From positions 4,030,001 through 4,094,000 of the forward strand of contig CM066303.1 of NCBI GenBank assembly GCA_033807695.1: a stretch of DNA of 64,000 nt. Reading direction: 5' to 3'. Below are positions 35,928 to 47,777 of the stretch, piece after piece. The translations under genes and the position numbers were made by a program. This DNA comes from Daedaleopsis sinensis. Lineage: Eukaryota > Basidiomycota > Agaricomycetes > Polyporales > Polyporaceae. Position 1 is the stretch's first letter, and each line of letters starts with the position of its first letter. Below the pieces are notes generated by a model, which was given only the letters and a program-made list of their open reading frames with translations, did not search any database and was not told where the DNA came from.

Positions 35928-36800
35928 CGTGAGCCTCTCTGCTCATCACCTAACTGGCTGCTCACGAGTATTTAGCGTTGTCGCATGCGACTCTCACACA
36001 AACACCACGTTCGATACCCCGTCATGCGACCGCAGCATGCCGGCACATCCTCCTGCTATAACGGTTCACTAGCTCCCATCTCATTCCCAGATCGATGATT
36101 TTAAGTACTCTTCCTCCAGCCACAAGTTTCGTGTGATGCTCCGCTCTAGCATTACCAACGACGAGGGCCGCCTGCACAATTGTGGGACTTCTGCGAGAAC
36201 GCTAGCGTCGAATGTTGAACGTTGAATTTCGAACTTTGAAGGTCGTACTAGTGACTTCCCGCCAGCGGACCCGCCCAGTTTCGACATGAACAGAAAGTCG
36301 AGAATATCGTTCGCCCGGTAAGTGTGTATGTCGCAAGCCTGTTAACGGAACGAGTTAACCTTCTTTCTGCAGTTGTGTGCCATTGCCAACGACCGGCCGA
36401 CGTCCGACGTCGAATCGGAGCGCACTGTGGTAGAATATCAAATTGATTGGCGCGCACACAGTACTTAAATCTATATCTGATGTGAGTTTTCGCGTTTCTG
36501 CCTTTGACCTTTAACGAAGCCCTGTACAGAGGTTGCCGACGCTCGAGAAAACCTCGCGAGGCTATTGAACCTAGCCTACACGCTCAATAGGGTCGAGCAT
36601 AGGTGAATATGAGCATCAGGGTTTGCGCGCGAATGCACACGTGTCATTCGAAGTGCAACGCTTGCTTACTCCTACGCTGTCAGATCGTCTCTCGTGCTGT
36701 TCCCTACGACTTCTGGCGATATGTCGATGAACGGCTCACAAAATTCTGTCTGTTCTCCACTAGTTGTGATCCTACTACCTCGCTCACTAGTCGCTACTGA
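35928..36800. other. Intergenic region
   Basis: Carries the second copy of the dispersed repeat (36480-36580). No gene is recognised. Confidence 0.4.
36480..36580 (+). repeat. Dispersed repeat, copy 2
   Basis: Counterpart of 34763-34876, with the same order of matching blocks, about 1.7 kb away. Confidence 0.5.
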
Positions 36801-38903
36801 CCTAGAAGGCACCAAACGAATGGTCCCCCTTATGTTGGAAAGTACCCGATACCAAAGTATGTGATCCGTCTACTATCTCGACTTCAGTTCTCATTCAACA
36901 GCTTTATTGTGCAGAACCGGTGGCGACAGCGTATGGATGAGTACACACACCAAGACGCGGGTAACTCATGGGCAAACACGGCGGATGTCGTCAAGACGTA
37001 CAGCGATGAGATGATGGCAACATGGAATGTGGAGATCGACACTCTCCTTGTCTTTGTGCGCTCATCCACTCTACTCTGTGGGTACCGGTACTGAAGTACC
37101 GTCCCCTGACAGGCTGCGCTGCTCTCAGCCATCGTCTCAGCGTTCACTGTAGAGTCGTACCAGCTCCTCACACCGTCTTCACCGGATCCCATCCTCGCTA
37201 CTCTCCAACAAATCAGCGTCCAACTCAACAGCTTCTCCATCAGCCCCCCTTTCGTCAACTCTACTCACGCAGCATCTTATCCTACCGATCCTGAACCATC
37301 TTCTACGCCTCTATGGGCGATATGGCTCAACGCTTTATGGTTCCTGAGCCTCGTGATAAGCATCTCATCGGCGACGATTGGCATCATGGTCAAGCAGTGG
37401 CTGAACGCATACAAGATCGGTCTCTGGGGAACGTCTCGTCAGATCGCACAACTCCGCCAGTACCGCCTCAATAGTCTGAAAAAGTGGCACGTCGCAGACA
37501 TCGTCGCTCTACTCCCAGTCCTCCTGGAAATCTCTCTCGCCCTATTCTTGGCAGGCATCGTGCTGTTCTTGTGGGTACTCCATCGAGCTATCGCTATCCC
37601 TGCAACGATCGTCGTCGGGCTCCTGCTCGTCTCCGTATTTACTACCGTGGTGCTCCCTACTTTCGCCAGTGACTGCTGCTATCTCTCGCCGCCCGCCTTC
37701 ACCGTCAACTACATCTTCGCCTCGCTCGCTCGTTCCGCTAGGGCTGCCCAGAGGATCGCCCGTAGAGTATTTGCTGGGAGATGTCGACCTGCACGGCATG
37801 ACGCTGACCTCGAAGGAGGTGAGAAGATGGGCACCGAAAGGGGACGTCCCTCCGGATCGCTGTCACTGACGTCCACCGTGCGCGGGAGAGAGCTGGTCGC
37901 GGTCGCGCGGAACTCCCTCCAGCTGGACTTTGACGCCGCGCTGACCGCATACACCGTCTCGCTGGACCTCAGCACCTTCGGCCTCGTCGCGCCCGGCCTG
38001 ATCGAGCTCGGCATCTCCGGGTCTGTCAAGTACCTCAAGGCGATGATGGCGGAGATGCAGCGGCACGACATCGCGGGCACGGAGCTCGTGCCGGCCTACC
38101 ACCACTACCCCAACACGTGGAGCACCGCGCTGCTCGTCCACGCTGCCGCCCTGAGCGAGCCCGGGCCTGACCGGGCGGAGTGCGACGCGGCGTGGCGCGA
38201 GCAGTGGGAGCTGTACGTGCAGTTCCTCGAGGCGTCACGGATCCCGCAGCACGACCAGGGTGCGAACATTCTCGTCAAGAACCTCACGAGCGCGATCGCG
38301 GGGGCGGAGCAGAGGGGCGTTGACGTTGGCTCCGCGTTCGAGGCGCTGCGGTTCAAGGTGCGGAGGATGGACTATGCGGACCGACGCTTGGACGAGCGGT
38401 CGCAGATGTGCCGTGAGTCAGACCCTCCCGTCTCTCTATCCTATCGACGAGCAGAACCGCTGACGCTGTCTGGTGTAGTTGCGGTAACTGCGGAACGGCA
38501 TGCGCTTCGCTACGCAGCAGATATTGAGCGACAGCCTCAAGAGAAGTTCATCAGCGCTGTCGAAGTGCTTATTCGAGCTCTACCGACTGCGCCAGTGACA
38601 AGCCATCGTTCGCAGGCGATTCGAGCTTCCGCTCTCCATGGACTATCGGTGCTTGATCGAGGTCTACGAGTACACACAGGTCATGGTGATGGTGGCTACT
38701 CACATCCACCAGAATCCCTCGCCATCGCAATTCGGCATGTGATCGGCGCCCTCCGCCTTCGGGAGCGTGCGCACGCTGCGGAGCTGCTTCCCCCTGGATT
38801 GGCGATCACACTCGAGCGGTTCTGCGACGGTCTTGCGGAAGATAGCAAGGTAGTGATCGGTCTTGACAATGTTTCGTGGGTCCGGAGGATGAGGAGTGGC
38901 TGA
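36801..38903 (+). CDS. DUF6535-type transmembrane protein
   Basis: Exons 36915-37055, 37113-38412 and 38479-38903 join in phase; the first exon(s) and the start codon are not resolved. The N-terminal block WRQRMDEYTHQDAG and YSDEMMATWNVEIDTLLVF is the typical entry to this basidiomycete family. Hydrophobic segments follow: ALLSAIVSAFTVESYQLL, LNALWFLSLVISISSATIGI (then MVKQWL), and LLEISLALFLAGIVLFLWVL with IPATIVVGLLLVSVFTTVV. About 300 soluble, mostly helical residues complete the protein. It is probably an integral membrane protein; the family has no known biochemical role. The last intron is 66 bp, a multiple of three, so reading through it would keep the frame. A frameshifted paralogue follows at 40965. 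Confidence 0.75.
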
Positions 38904-40964
38904 ATGGTACGTGATTGATCATCAGTATCGCGAGGATATGGTTCTCAATTTCATGCCTTAGCCATGATGGACAGGTCACCGAATGATCACAGGACATATA
39001 CTACGAGTGAAAGATCTTCGTACCTGCCTTTGTGAGCTAGGCCGCATTATCCGATTGGGAACTGGCGCAAGCTGCAATTTCTCAATTGATCTTCAGGCTC
39101 CTGTCCACTTTCCTTGTGGACCGGGTTCTTCGATGCTATGCCAGTTGTATGCAAAGAACCTCTGTGCATCACACGATGCCTTCGACATACAATACGAAGG
39201 TGGTTCATAGTTGGCTAATGACTTTGCAGGCTCTAGAACGTCGGTTCGATGTGCGGTACTGAAGCATTGCAGTATTCGAATGACAATGCAATAATAAGTA
39301 ATGAATTTGACATCCAGTACGTATTCGCTCTTTGGATATACAAGCTAATATGACGCTCGACTGAAAGCGATCTTGTGATGGGAAAGGACTGTGAGTGTTT
39401 GATATCTCTCTTCGCATTCTCCAGGTGTAAGCTTATGCGTCTCGGGCCGATCAGTAGCTTACGTGGGCTGTTGAATGTCTGAGCCTCTGTGATTCGCGCA
39501 CGAAGCCATCACTGCTCGCATGGTCCTCCCGAGAGCTCGATATTTATCAGACCCCGCCGACTCCCGCTAAGAGCCGTGGCAGGCAGGTCCTGAGTGATAT
39601 TCGCGACATCGCCCACACGAGATGCATCATGTTGGTAAGTCTAACAATCATCATGCGTATTACTCAAAGTCTCTCAGTCTAACACGCACACATACCGTAC
39701 TTCGTTCTGCTTCAACCTGACGAAGTCTAGACGGTCGCTTTCGTGGTGACTGTTAAACATGTACATGAGGTTGCGTCAAACCGAGAGTCGTTCTCTCCAC
39801 AGATCGCGCTCGACGTGTTCGACCTTTATCGCGGGACTACATGGGTGTTGTCTCTTGGACTTTCTTGAGGCTGTCTAGTCATTCGCGGTGAGTCTGAACG
39901 CACCTCGCGCGCCCGTACTCGAGCTCGAGCACCAACAGCTTCATAAAATGCAGGCCTTGCCCGCAAAGTGTACTCGACTTTCCAAAATATAGATAGCGAT
40001 GTACTCGCTGGGTCGCCTTCCATAGGCGACAGCGAGTGCAAGAAGCCCGTGAGTAGTCCGCTGCAAGTACTAGGACCAGACTACTATACCAATGGCCGCG
40101 ACCGCTCGCACAGCTTCAATGGCTGTGTCAGAGCGGCTTTGGACCCGTATGCGTGTGCGCCTCGCCCAGCTGCACTCACACACCGGCTGGTCGTTCATCA
40201 CAGGGCTCCAGACCACTTGCTCTGATAGCGGCGCCGCTGGGAAGTCCTGTAAGACTTCTCCTAGCCGGTGCACACACTGAGTACCTTCGAGTGCCCCCAC
40301 TGAAGACGTCGTCCCAGCCTGCATGTGGCGTCACGGTGGTGCACCGGGCCCGTTCGATACAAAGTGACCATGACGATGGGTGGGATAGCAGATGCAAACG
40401 TCCTAGCCGATATGGATAAATGGTATGTAGCACCTTAATATGTAGACCTTACTTACTAGTCATTGAGCTTCACTCTGATTATAAATGCGATCTCACATCG
40501 ACTGGTACTAGGAAGAAGTTCTGATTATTCTACTAAATGTCCTTGTGGTCGTTCAGCTGCCAGTGAGCGCCCAGGAGCCAGCTACGCCTGCTCACTTCCG
40601 AGCTCTATCATCCCCTGTTCACTACTATCATACCGGTCTCGACCAAGCTGTCCGCTATGGCAGAAGCAGATCCTGTACCACTGCGCTCTAGAACAGCACA
40701 AGTCTCTACTAGATCTCCGGAGCAGAACCACGATTTGGGAACGATTCAAGAGAATGCATATCATCACGGTGAAGGCAGTACTACAGCCGTACGTCGTAGT
40801 AGGCCCGTAGTCTCTGGTGTGATACTGGCTGAATGAGACGTGGATAGAATGCAGAGACTGTACCAGATGCACTGCCGTCCTTGCCAGGTGACTGGAAGAT
40901 GCCGAGCTCGAAGGTATTAGGTGTGATCATTATCAGTTGCATGTAAGACACTTACCAAGCACAG
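38904..40964. other. Intergenic region between the two DUF6535 copies
   Basis: About 2 kb without a recognisable coding block, apart from a likely first exon of the second copy ending near 40910 (GACTGGAAGATGCCGAG before a GTATTA donor). Confidence 0.4.
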
Positions 40965-43152
40965 GAACGATGGGCAGAGCGGCAGAGCTCCTTCAGATAC
41001 ACAGAAACAGAGAAGTCCGAATCAAGGCGAGAAATTGCGGAAATAGTCAAGCAGTACAGCGATGAAATGGTGAAGCGTTGGAAGGAGGAGATGGATACAC
41101 TACTCGTATACGTGCGTGACTCCGTACCTCCATGACACTGCAACCAACATTCGAGCTTCTTGTAAACAGGCCGGCCTGTTCTCCGCTGTGCTCACAGCAT
41201 TTATCGTCCAATCATATCCGCTCCTCATCCCGCCGCCCCCCGATCCCGTCCTCGCTACCCTCCAGCAGATCTCGCTGCAGCTCAATAGCTTCGTAATTAG
41301 TCCTCCCCTCGTGAGCTCGACGCAACCTGCCAGCACCTTTACAACTGCTCCCGCACCCCCCCCCTGAACGCTGGGCCGTGGTCCTGAACGTGCTGTGGTT
41401 TTCGAGTCTTATATTCAGCCTTTCTGCCGCATCGGTCGCCATCATGGTCAAGCAATGGCTGGCAGAGTACAGCACCGGCATCTCAGGATCTTCCCCACAT
41501 ATAGCAAGAATCCGGCAGCATCGACTGAATAGCCTCAGGAAGTGGAGAGTTGCTGAGATCATCGGCATTCTTCCTATTCTCCTACAAATCGCCTTCAACT
41601 GTTCTTTGCCGGCATGCTGGTCCTACTTCGGCAACTCAATCATACTGTCGCCATTGTTGCAGCCCTCCTTTTTGGAGCTCTATTTGTTCTGACACTCGTT
41701 ACAACCGTTCTTCCAGCTTTCAGCGATGACTGCTGCTACTATATCTCACCACCCGCTATCGGGTTTGCTTCAGCGTTGCTGCCTCTCGCTCGGTCTCTAC
41801 GTAGTCTGGCGGCACGCTTTGCCAGTGAATTGCTAAATAGGCCCGGTTTCTGCCCACCTGATACAAGAGTAGGGTTCTACATAACTGTCTCCGGATCGTC
41901 GACTATCACAGGAAAGGAGCTCATCGCTGTTTCGGCCAATCAAGAGAAACTCGATGCCGATATGGCTACCACGGCATTCACTGCCACTCTGGATCCTCGG
42001 AACATCGCCATCTCTATGCCATTTGTCACAACACTGAAGCCTGAATATGCCTCTTGTTATTTCTCAAGGATCAATAATAAACTGGAACGACACGAACAAT
42101 GGGCCTATATTCACAACCAGGTACCCTGCCATGTACTATCTAGTGGACTATTGGCCATGTCCGCTACTGTCATGGTCAATACTCAGAACTCAGTGGTGGG
42201 ACAATGGGCAGAACAGCTCAGATGGTCTCTACATCGTTATCCAAAACACGACATAAATCCATCCGGCACATGCATGAACATTGTCAGCGCAACTCAAGAC
42301 CTTATGGCTCTGGATTCGAGCCAAATTCCCAGGTCATCTACTGAGCTGTGGTGGTCACTCGCACATTTCATCCACCACAGTGATCATAAAGTAAGTGAGC
42401 AAGCATTAAAGCGCAGTGCGTAACCATCTTGCCAGTTATATCCGGGATATGCTGACATGCCACCAGTTGCAGGTGTTGCAACACTGCGGCTACGTCACAT
42501 TCAGCAAAGCTGTGAAGCAGCACATCGGGAACCTTTACCAGTGTATGGATGGGGGGTCTCCTTGCCGCTTCGCCACACCCTATGTTATCCAGGAAGTGAC
42601 GAAGATTTCATGCGGGTATGGGCCCATCCGCGCTATAGACTTGCAGAGTATATCTGCTCAGCTTTGCCTGCCGCTACAGTGGGCGCCGAATCGGTTTGGT
42701 CTTCGCTCATCCATGCACTTCGAGACATGGTTGCGACCCATCCGAACGCAGACAGATTGCTTATTGATGAACTCAGAGAGGCATTGAATATCAAGAAAGT
42801 GGATGGCTCGGAAAACATTGAGCCCGCCGGAGAGTGGCAAACGGAGATTGAACACTGTCAGTTACGAGTCAATAATTGGATCTCACGAGTAACTCGTAAT
42901 TTGAGCACGGTAAGAGCATCATCCTGGAAGCGTAGGCTCGCAGAGCTGACAATAATTGATATACAGCCGCCTCCGCCAGAGACGGTCCGCCCAGTCTCTG
43001 ACTCCGATGCTGACGGAGCCGGGGCCAAAGTGCCGTCTCAAACTCACCTCGAGTTCGTGACTAGCATATCATGGCAATATCGACATACTTGCGTCTCCTC
43101 TTGGAATCTTTCTAGGCTCTCCGACGCTCTTCCTCCTCAGACTGTCTTTTGA
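40965..43152 (+). pseudogene. Frameshifted DUF6535 paralogue
   Basis: The exon at 40965-41111 reads ERWAERQSSFRYTETEKS and YSDEMVKRWKEEMDTLLVY. After an intron comes AGLFSAVLTAFIVQSYPLL and LATLQQISLQLNSF. At a run of nine C (41356-41364) the frame ends in TGA, while the family sequence continues one frame over (ERWAVVLNVLWFSSLIFSLS, MVKQWLAEY). Near 41590-41600 the frame shifts again, into FFAGMLVLLRQLNHTVAI and FSDDCCYYISPPA. It then runs through an intron at about 42391-42435 to a stop at 43152. The layout is the same as the gene at 36801. Two one-base frame changes argue for a pseudogene, unless the C run is a sequencing error. Confidence 0.7.
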
Positions 43153-46142
43153 TCTTGCTGCTTATGATCGGCCGCTCGACCCACCGGCAGAATCTAGCCC
43201 GGTCCCCTCTTTGCAACTCTCATTAGACGGCGACAACTTGCTTCATTATTCCCCGCCTGCATCCCGGTATTGATTTCACCAGCAGTCTCTGAGTGTGACT
43301 ACTTTATGCCCATTCAGCCGCTCATCCTCTTCCCGTCATTCGGCATGGACATATTGTCTCAACGGGTGTTCGTCTCTGACCATGAGCATGCCGATGATGC
43401 GGCTTTCGGCATAATCATATCCTCTTCCACTATCCTCCCTACAATGGTGCCACCGACTCAGCTCAACAACATTCTTAAGTCGTCTCTAAGTACCCGGCTC
43501 CCTGTGCTGCATATATACCCGTCGACCAGGACCCCATCGCACCATAGACTCGACTACTAGTCTTCAACAGACTCTCACTTCCGAACACCCCATGAATTCC
43601 TCCGCTTCCTTCAACATACTCGTGCTCGTACCTAGCTCGCGACGGTTCGAACATTCGGCCGACTTTCCTCATTCTACCTGTCTTCAACAGACCGGTAGCT
43701 TCCCCGTGTCTCGAACCTGCCCCGTTCGCCCTCTCTTCCGTCCGCCTCCCGACTTCGTCCATCTCTCTAGACATCCTGCCACTCTCGTCAAGTCCCCTCA
43801 CCAAGCTTTCCTCATCGCTCGCATAAGCCCCATCTCTGAGCCCGACCTAGTCCAAATAAGATTGTAAGTCGGTGACATGTACAGCCTCCTGTATTCGCCC
43901 TCGTTCGCTCACCACCTCAATGCGTTGTCCAGCTGCCCGTCCACCTCCGCAGCGGGGCGACCGACTCGCATGCGTGTCCTGTCTGCGATAGACAGTGTGA
44001 CCGGTGTTTTGTTCTTCACAACTCCGATACTAGTGAGCCCGCTTTCCGATCCGCGCATTCGTCAGGAGGCTCAAGTGCTCACTGTTGCGGCTCCAGTTTC
44101 TCCGTCGCATCTCCGAGCCCGTCGCAGGCTGCACGTATTCGCGGGGTGGACGAGAGTCTCAGTGGGTCTGGGCGATTAGCGTCGATGGGACCCGGGGAGC
44201 ACTAGTCCCTGCTGGACTATCCGCGAGGTATGGTTACGCGCACGTCCACTCCACCCAACGTACAACAAGCACACCGGCCTCGCACGCATCCTAATCAGCC
44301 ACCTCCTCGCGCGCGCCGCTCCGGGAGCGCGGGTGCACTTCGCGTCTATGTCGGACGAGCAGCGGGGAACCCGCTCCTCGCTTCTCGCAGCCCCGAGCCT
44401 GATCTACGACGGCGTCCGCAGGAACCCGCACGCTAGCGTACATCGAGCACCCGGTGATGGTCCTGCTCAACGAGAAGGCTCGGAAGAGGCCCAAGTCTCC
44501 GCGAAGGTGACGGCTGCGATGGAGCGGGGGCGGGGAGCGGTCACACGACCCGATATACGAGTCCAGCGACGAGGAGGAGCGACGAGGGGCACACCGTATG
44601 GTCTTGAGACGGAAGCGGCAGTGTCGACTCGGAGTTGTGGTGGTTGCGGCGCCTCGCAAGCGTCGGGGTCAGTGAACATGTATGTATTACCGTATAGCAG
44701 AAGGCGTCATAGTGGATACCGGGTCCTCAGCCGGAACACGCTGCACGAGAGACCCCGCGCGAGTAAAAGTTCGCAGATAAGCTACACCGGGACACCGCAA
44801 TCGATCGCGTACGAGCGCACACCGAGGCTGGCAGACGCGGATGTGCCGATCGCCGTTCGGCAGTCTGCACCTCGCTTCAAGTCGATGCGTAGCCTCGTGC
44901 CTATCGAAAAAAAGGTCGTGAGCGCACTCGCGCAGCCTCGGTCGTCCATACGAGCCGCTGATGCGCCCCATAGTGGCGCCAGCCCCGCTTTTCGCGCCAT
45001 CGCCGATATACGGCGATGCCTACTACGACACGCTGGCCAGGACGGAGTCCCTGCCCTCGGTCTCCCACTCCAGGACCACCACGTCCCCCCGACAAGACGG
45101 TCGGAGGGGACGCCTCACGCGGCCCACGCAGCGCGCGAGCCTCCGGCCTCCAACGGGCGCGACGCCCTTCCCTCCAACGGGCCGCGCCCGTAGGAGTCTT
45201 GCGAGTGTTCCCCGCGGCCCCGGCAGGAGGCTGGGCAGCAGCCTGAGGATCGCCCCGACACCCGAGACCAGAGCGGGCCGCAGTTTAGGTTACAGGCATC
45301 GTGCGGGACCGATGACACGCTAGTCGCAGGCGTAGGCGGCGGTGCAGGGGTCCAGGCGTAGCCGTTCCTGACCGTTCTACGAGACCAGGCGGTAGGACCC
45401 GACTGACGCCCAGGCCGAGGGTTTAGCCACGGTTCCGCCTCCTCGCGGGACTGCGACAAGGCGGGTTCGAGGTAGTTTCAGGAGACACTGGAGAGTAGGG
45501 CAGAGGGTTGCGAGCGGGCGGACCACGCTGGAGGCTCCGGATTGGACGAGGTTCGAGGTACCGCACGGGACGGTAGCAGTAGATAGGATGCCCGCGTACA
45601 GGACTTGTAGCTTCAGATCCCCCATCCCCCATATCCATACAGGCGTGAGCCCAGCGGTCCGACGCTCTCGACGACCTCGCTGTCGAGCCCGTCCTCGGTG
45701 TGATCTCCTTCGAGCCCCGTCCTTCCACGTGCTCCGCCCGTCGTAGTTCCTTGTCCCCTTCTCGGTCCCTCGCTCTCCGACCTTCGACGTGCGCGTCTCG
45801 TCGTAGTTGTTCGTTCCGGCTGCTCGGGAACCAGAGGTCCACCTCGCACCCTTCGGAGAGTCTGCCCGGTGTTGTATCTGCTGGGTTTTCCTAGTAGATC
45901 GCCGGTGCCCTCCCATCACCGCGACACTGACTTTCAGCCTTAGCTTCTTTCTCCACCGTCCTCCGTCTTTCCTCTACACCCATGCGCCGCTCGCACGGTA
46001 CGTGTACGACCACTCATGGGAGCCTCTGCGCAGCCTCGCAATGTGTCAATGTCGGCCTGCGGTGCTTGATAAAACCTCATCGACGTACGGTGCGTGGCTC
46101 GTCTCTCGGTGCTGTCTCGAGGGTGCATGACTTGTCAGCGTG
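43153..46142. other. Gene-poor stretch
   Basis: About 3 kb with short frames on both strands. At about 44435-44510 a plus-strand stretch looks coding-like but is hemmed in by stops. At about 45700-45830 two imperfect copies of a unit containing GTCGTAGTT occur. I see no family I can name; it may be eroded mobile-element sequence. Confidence 0.35.
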
Positions 46143-46436
46143 CTAGACGGCCCATCCTAGCACGCGACGTGCGTGGCATCCGTTGCGCCAGCGGCGCTGC
46201 ATCGGGCGTGTCGTGGCGGACGAGTAGAGAGCTCGTGCACATGGTCGTATCGTGAGCCGTAGAGGATGTGCCTCGGGTGTTGTCTTCCACATCGACGACC
46301 CTCTGGTGAGCCGCGTAGATACGGTACACGGGGCTCACGCATGCGGCATCTGGCGTCCGTTTCCGGGTCTTGCGCAGGTCTGCGGGAGGTTCAAGATGAG
46401 CCAATCGCACGCGTGTGCGGTCTCCTGCATGGCCGC
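46143..46436 (-). pseudogene. 3' part of a host gene split by the retrotransposon
   Basis: Minus-strand exon 46436-46339 (MQETAHACDWLILNLP and onward), a GTGAGC donor, an intron to the CAG at 46305-46303, and a last exon 46302-46143 ending in TAG. The first exon continues in frame the exon that ends at 59133 on the other side of the mobile element, once one copy of the CCGC flank is removed. I do not recognise the protein. Confidence 0.6.
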
Positions 46437-47343
46437 TGATGAGCCTCAGGACCAGCTAGGCCCCGGAAACACCACGCAGCCCATCACTATTCGCGCCCGT
46501 CAGTCAATTCACGCAGTATGAAGACGAGCGGCTTCACAAGGAAGGCGAGCGACTACCGAAGGAGCGAGTACGGAGACATGCCATTCCAAGGGTCGAAGGA
46601 GCCGATGCCGAGCTGCCGGCGGCTGACTGAGGTCGCCAGAGCTCTAGCCAGGACAGAGGAGGCGATCGATCGAGGGTCTGGTCTAGGCGACCGCCACGGA
46701 GTCCAGCAATTGGTACGAAGGTCGTCGGAAGAGGCACGGAAGACAAGGGAGTGAGGGGGACGGCCTTCCGAGGCCTATGAAGACGAGCGGATGGACGTCA
46801 GACGCGATCACGTGGTGACGCGCCGCAAGACTAAGCGCTCTCGTGACCGCGGATGCAAGTCGAGCGGCGACGTGATAGGCTCGGTGCAAACACCTACCTA
46901 ACCACCGGAGTGCGCCGTAGGGGTTCAGGAGAGGAGGATCGCGACGTGAGCGTGGGAGGAGCAGAGTTTCCTATGATTGGACGATTGGTATGATAGTTGT
47001 AGTTTATTTGGCGACGATTTGTACAGTATATAAGCCAGCGGGATTGCAGCCCAGCAAAGCAGCGCAGTAGCTCCAGAGATCGAGTCCGAGTCCAAGAATC
47101 ATCTAGTCGACACTCAATTGAAGACCGTCTGTCTTCAAACCTCCTCTTGCAGACTAGCCTCACCCACGGAAGTTGCTTGACTTCCATCTGAAGTTGCTCA
47201 ACTTCCTTGTCTATCGTCGACGGGCTACGTGAAGAAGAGCGACTACACCGGGAACCTGTCCTCCACCTCGCACCCTACTAGGTAGCTGATCTCGTGCTCG
47301 TTTGGGTGTGTGTTTCGCCCAGCGACCCAGAGTTACCCCATCA
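46437..47343 (+). repeat. 5' LTR
   Basis: 907 bp, beginning TG and ending CA. It matches 58222-59128 base for base wherever I compared, including all embedded frames. A TATATAAG box at 47027-47034 is the probable promoter core. Confidence 0.92.
47027..47034 (+). promoter_or_regulatory. LTR promoter TATA box
   Basis: TATATAAG within the 5' LTR; the same box is at 58812-58819 in the 3' LTR. Element transcription should start some 30 bp downstream. Confidence 0.6.
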
Positions 47344-47346
47344 TTC

Positions 47347-47364
47347 TGGAGCCCACCGCGAGGG
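47347..47364 (+). other. Candidate primer binding site
   Basis: TGGAGCCCACCGCGAGGG starts 3 nt after the LTR end. It has the TGG expected to pair with a tRNA 3' CCA. The matching tRNA was not identified. Confidence 0.4.
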
Positions 47365-47777
47365 GTACAAGAACAGTCTCCACCGGTTCCGGCTCAAGAA
47401 TCCCACGTTTGCGGCCAACGCGGAGCGAACGTATCCGTCGCCTCCATCGACAAACCGAACAGGCTTTAGAGGAAATCGAAGCAGAAGACCCCGAGAGAGC
47501 AGAGCAGCTCACTACCGTGATCGAGAACAACTTCGCGGTTTTCGCAGACTCTCCGCTTACCGAACTAGAGGACGCTTCCGAAGACGAGCAGGAGGACATT
47601 GAAGTTCCGGACCATCCGTTCCTGACTTCAGAATCAATTAGTAACCCAAGACCTACGCTATCACATACCGCAGGGGCCTTCAACCTACCTAGGAACCCCC
47701 TTCCTTCCCTGCTAGCCTACGCCGCTCAAATATTACCTACGGCTCTACCACCCGTAGTACCACCTACAATCCATTCG

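Noticed and set aside
43577..45919. Possible tRNA genes suggested by GGTTCGA-like strings
   Set aside because: No cloverleaf could be built around any of them.
46518..47187. Small frames inside the LTR on both strands, repeated at 58303-58972
   Set aside because: They recur only because the LTR is duplicated; composition and length give no evidence that they are genes.
47347..47364. Naming the tRNA for the primer binding site
   Set aside because: The TGG start fits, but the rest could not be matched to a specific tRNA from memory.
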